Of a DNA stretch of 64,000 nucleotides, positions 41,001 through 44,000 are shown one piece after another. A program made the translations under genes and the position numbers. The stretch is from Enoplolaimus lenunculus (Eukaryota; Nematoda; Enoplea; Enoplida; Thoracostomopsidae). Below the pieces are notes generated by a model that did no database searches, was not told the origin of the DNA, and saw only the letters and a list, made by a program, of their open reading frames with translations. Location of the stretch: positions 27,484 through 91,483 of the forward strand of contig JASANG010000869.1 of assembly GCA_030248215.1 (NCBI GenBank). Direction: 5' to 3'. The first letter of the stretch is position 1. Every line of letters starts with the position of its first letter.

Positions 41001-44000
41001 ACTTGTCTGCTCCGGTACTGTATGCATATACACCAGGGTGCAAACGAATTCCAAAAAATGCCTGAGCCGAACAATCTAATATATACTACATGGCATCCAA
41101 ATATCAGAACATAGGTAACAATTCTTCTTTCCGTGGCCTTTGTTCCAGCCGTCCGTGAGAAAATAAGCTTCGAAGCAAGTTGCAACCGCATTTAGAGAAT
41201 ACCGGAACCAGAAAGCGAATTTCATCCCGGTTGTATTACCGGAACAGTAAACTCTGTAACATTTCTTTTACCGGGACAGAAGTTTAGAGCCTATATTTTT
41301 GATGGGACAGCTGGGACAGCTTTGTCCCAGCAAGCAAATATGTTTCGAAGGTGTCTCGACCGACCCTGAAAAAACATACGCTTGAAGCTATCCTAACCAA
41401 CCAAGCGAAAACATATGCCCAAAGCTGACCCGGCCGACTCAGCAAAAACATCGCCCGAAACCTTCCGACCGACCCAACAAAAGTATAGGCGCATGAGTGT
41501 ACCGTTTGATTCCAGCTTATTGCGGCTTGTACAGTCGACATGTTTAACTGGTTACTCTTTTTAATTTTATAGAATATATATACGTACTTTTATCTATATG
41601 AAATCATTTTTAAAAATTGGTAAAGTGATGGGTTAGGTTCCCCCTGCTAGTCACGACAATGCTCCTACTCATTATAGACAACACTCTCGTTTTTTAATAA
41701 ACAAAATTCATCGCATTATTTCAGCATAGTAGTCTACTCTGTCGGCATTGCATATATTAAACATATACTTTTATTGTAATGTTTTGTCAATGTCCCATTT
41801 ACGGTTGACATTGCGCGTTTCACATTTTGTCTGCGTTTGTTTCTGTTTTTACCTGATTGGAGAATTAAATTTTGTTGACATCCAGTTGGGTGGGTAAGGG
41901 CCGCGGCCGAGGTGTCCCTTATGGATCCGCCATTGTATAGTTGACATTTGCTGTAACATTGTTTACCAGTGTGTTGGATTGTCGTAATAGCGTCTGTACC
42001 TTTGACTGTATTAATGTGCAAACCAAATAGAAGCGTTTATTGAATTAAGTTTATGCACAAAGAAACTGAAATTGTAGATACGCTGTTAAACACTGAAACA
42101 ATTCTCGTTTAAAAACGACAGCTGACAATTTCTTAAGAGTGCATGATACCCGTTAACAAGAGTATGCAACTGGGTACATTCTATGTAGAAAAAAATGTAT
42201 CCAGCGCGCGTTGCATTTTTGGCTTACCCCCCGTATTTTGGGGGGTGTCAAAATATTCATAGATGCTGAAATTCATGTGCTATTGCATATACTAAAATGT
42301 GGTCCGATTATATTTTCGGTGTTGGCTGGCGGATACACGTGTAATGAAAGTAAAATTGACCCTCCCCCAAAAATGAGGGGGGTAGGACCAAAACGCAACG
42401 AGTGCTGGTAGATTTAGTTCCATGCAAAACAAGGCGTTTTGCATACTTTTGTTTAAGGGATCATCCAATCTTGAGGATAGTAATTCAAAATTTTTAACGA
42501 AAGATTGTAAACTGAAAATTTTTTCATTACAAATGCCAACTCGTCATTTTTCTGTTACAAGGTGCAGTACCAAAACAATTAACCCCTTTTCACATATCAG
42601 TTGACTATTGGCAACTCAGCGCAGTGTATATACGTTAAATAATATATATCGCACCGTGTTTAACAATTGCAACACGTATATATAGTACTAAATCACCACC
42701 CGGACGTGAGAGCGCCATCGGACTCGAGCGTCAAGCTCCTATAGCTGAGTGGTGATGCTATACGCGTCCTACTTCAGTCACTCGAGTTCGAATGCTAGCA
42801 ATAAAAGTAGGTCTCAGATGAAATTGAAAGTATTCATGTGATAAAGGGTTGATCGCATACGCCATATGAAACGTGTAATAAGAAAAGCGTCGCAAATGAT
42901 TAAAAGCTCACAGTCGCTTATAATATATGTGTAACATTTCAGCTTACTCTATCCTTTCACGTGTCCTGATAAAGGCATCCGAAACGATTCTTGTCAATGT
43001 TCAAATGAAGGTCATCCACGATTTGGTTTAACTATGTTTACCAAACTTCGCATTGATTTGTACAACCTAAGGGTTAAAGGTACGTCAAAATTGTGAAGAG
43101 CGTATTTCAAAGTTTAGTGTTTCTATGTTTTACGATGAAGGCTCATATTCTCAAATGTGTATTAATAGCAAGTATCGTCAGTTACTTTAAAGTATTTGTT
43201 TTAATAGTGCCACTCCAGTGCGACGGACATAGGACGACATTGTTACGTAGTACTGCCTTTTGACAGACTCTGGACAAAACAGTTGTCCTTTAAATAACGT
43301 ATTGACAATTTAGTATGGGTATAAGACGGCAACGTGACCAAGCATAGGCCGTTTAGGGAGAGTGCGAGTTTTCAGCAGGGCCTACGCAGGATATGAGTGA
43401 CATTTGGACATGTAATATGGAAACAATAAAACTACAGACTTAGGGGCTCGTATGTGGGGACAATTTTTTACAGTAGCGTAGACAGTATAACGTGGATAAC
43501 CCATTAGTAATAAGTTTTCAAACTCACTACTATTGCAGTCGTTGAAGTTAAATTTATTACAGGAGTAGAGCAAATCATATGCGAAAGATGTGCTGAATTT
43601 TATGCTTCCACATTCACCGGTTCGAAAGTTATAAGGCCTATCATTAGCTGGTGATAGGTGCTACACACATTTGAGAATACTGTTCATGGATGTAGACTGA
43701 GTAGCATGGAACCCTATTTTCTTTGGAAAACTTTTGGACCACTGAAAGAGTTTCGGCTTTATTTATAAATTCTGCGTAATCCCTGCAATCAATCTTGCAT
43801 TTTCTGCTTCCTTCTAACGTTTTGGATTTAATTTGCGGGCTTGGATTTCAAGTTTATGCGTCTAAATTAGGGTTGCTATGTTTTTGAAATACTTGTAGCA
43901 AGACTAATAGCTGTGCCCTAAATTATATACTAATTTTGATGTACAAATGTACAACTGCTTTAATAATCTAGGTCGCCATTTCATTGGCTGTGACGAACAT

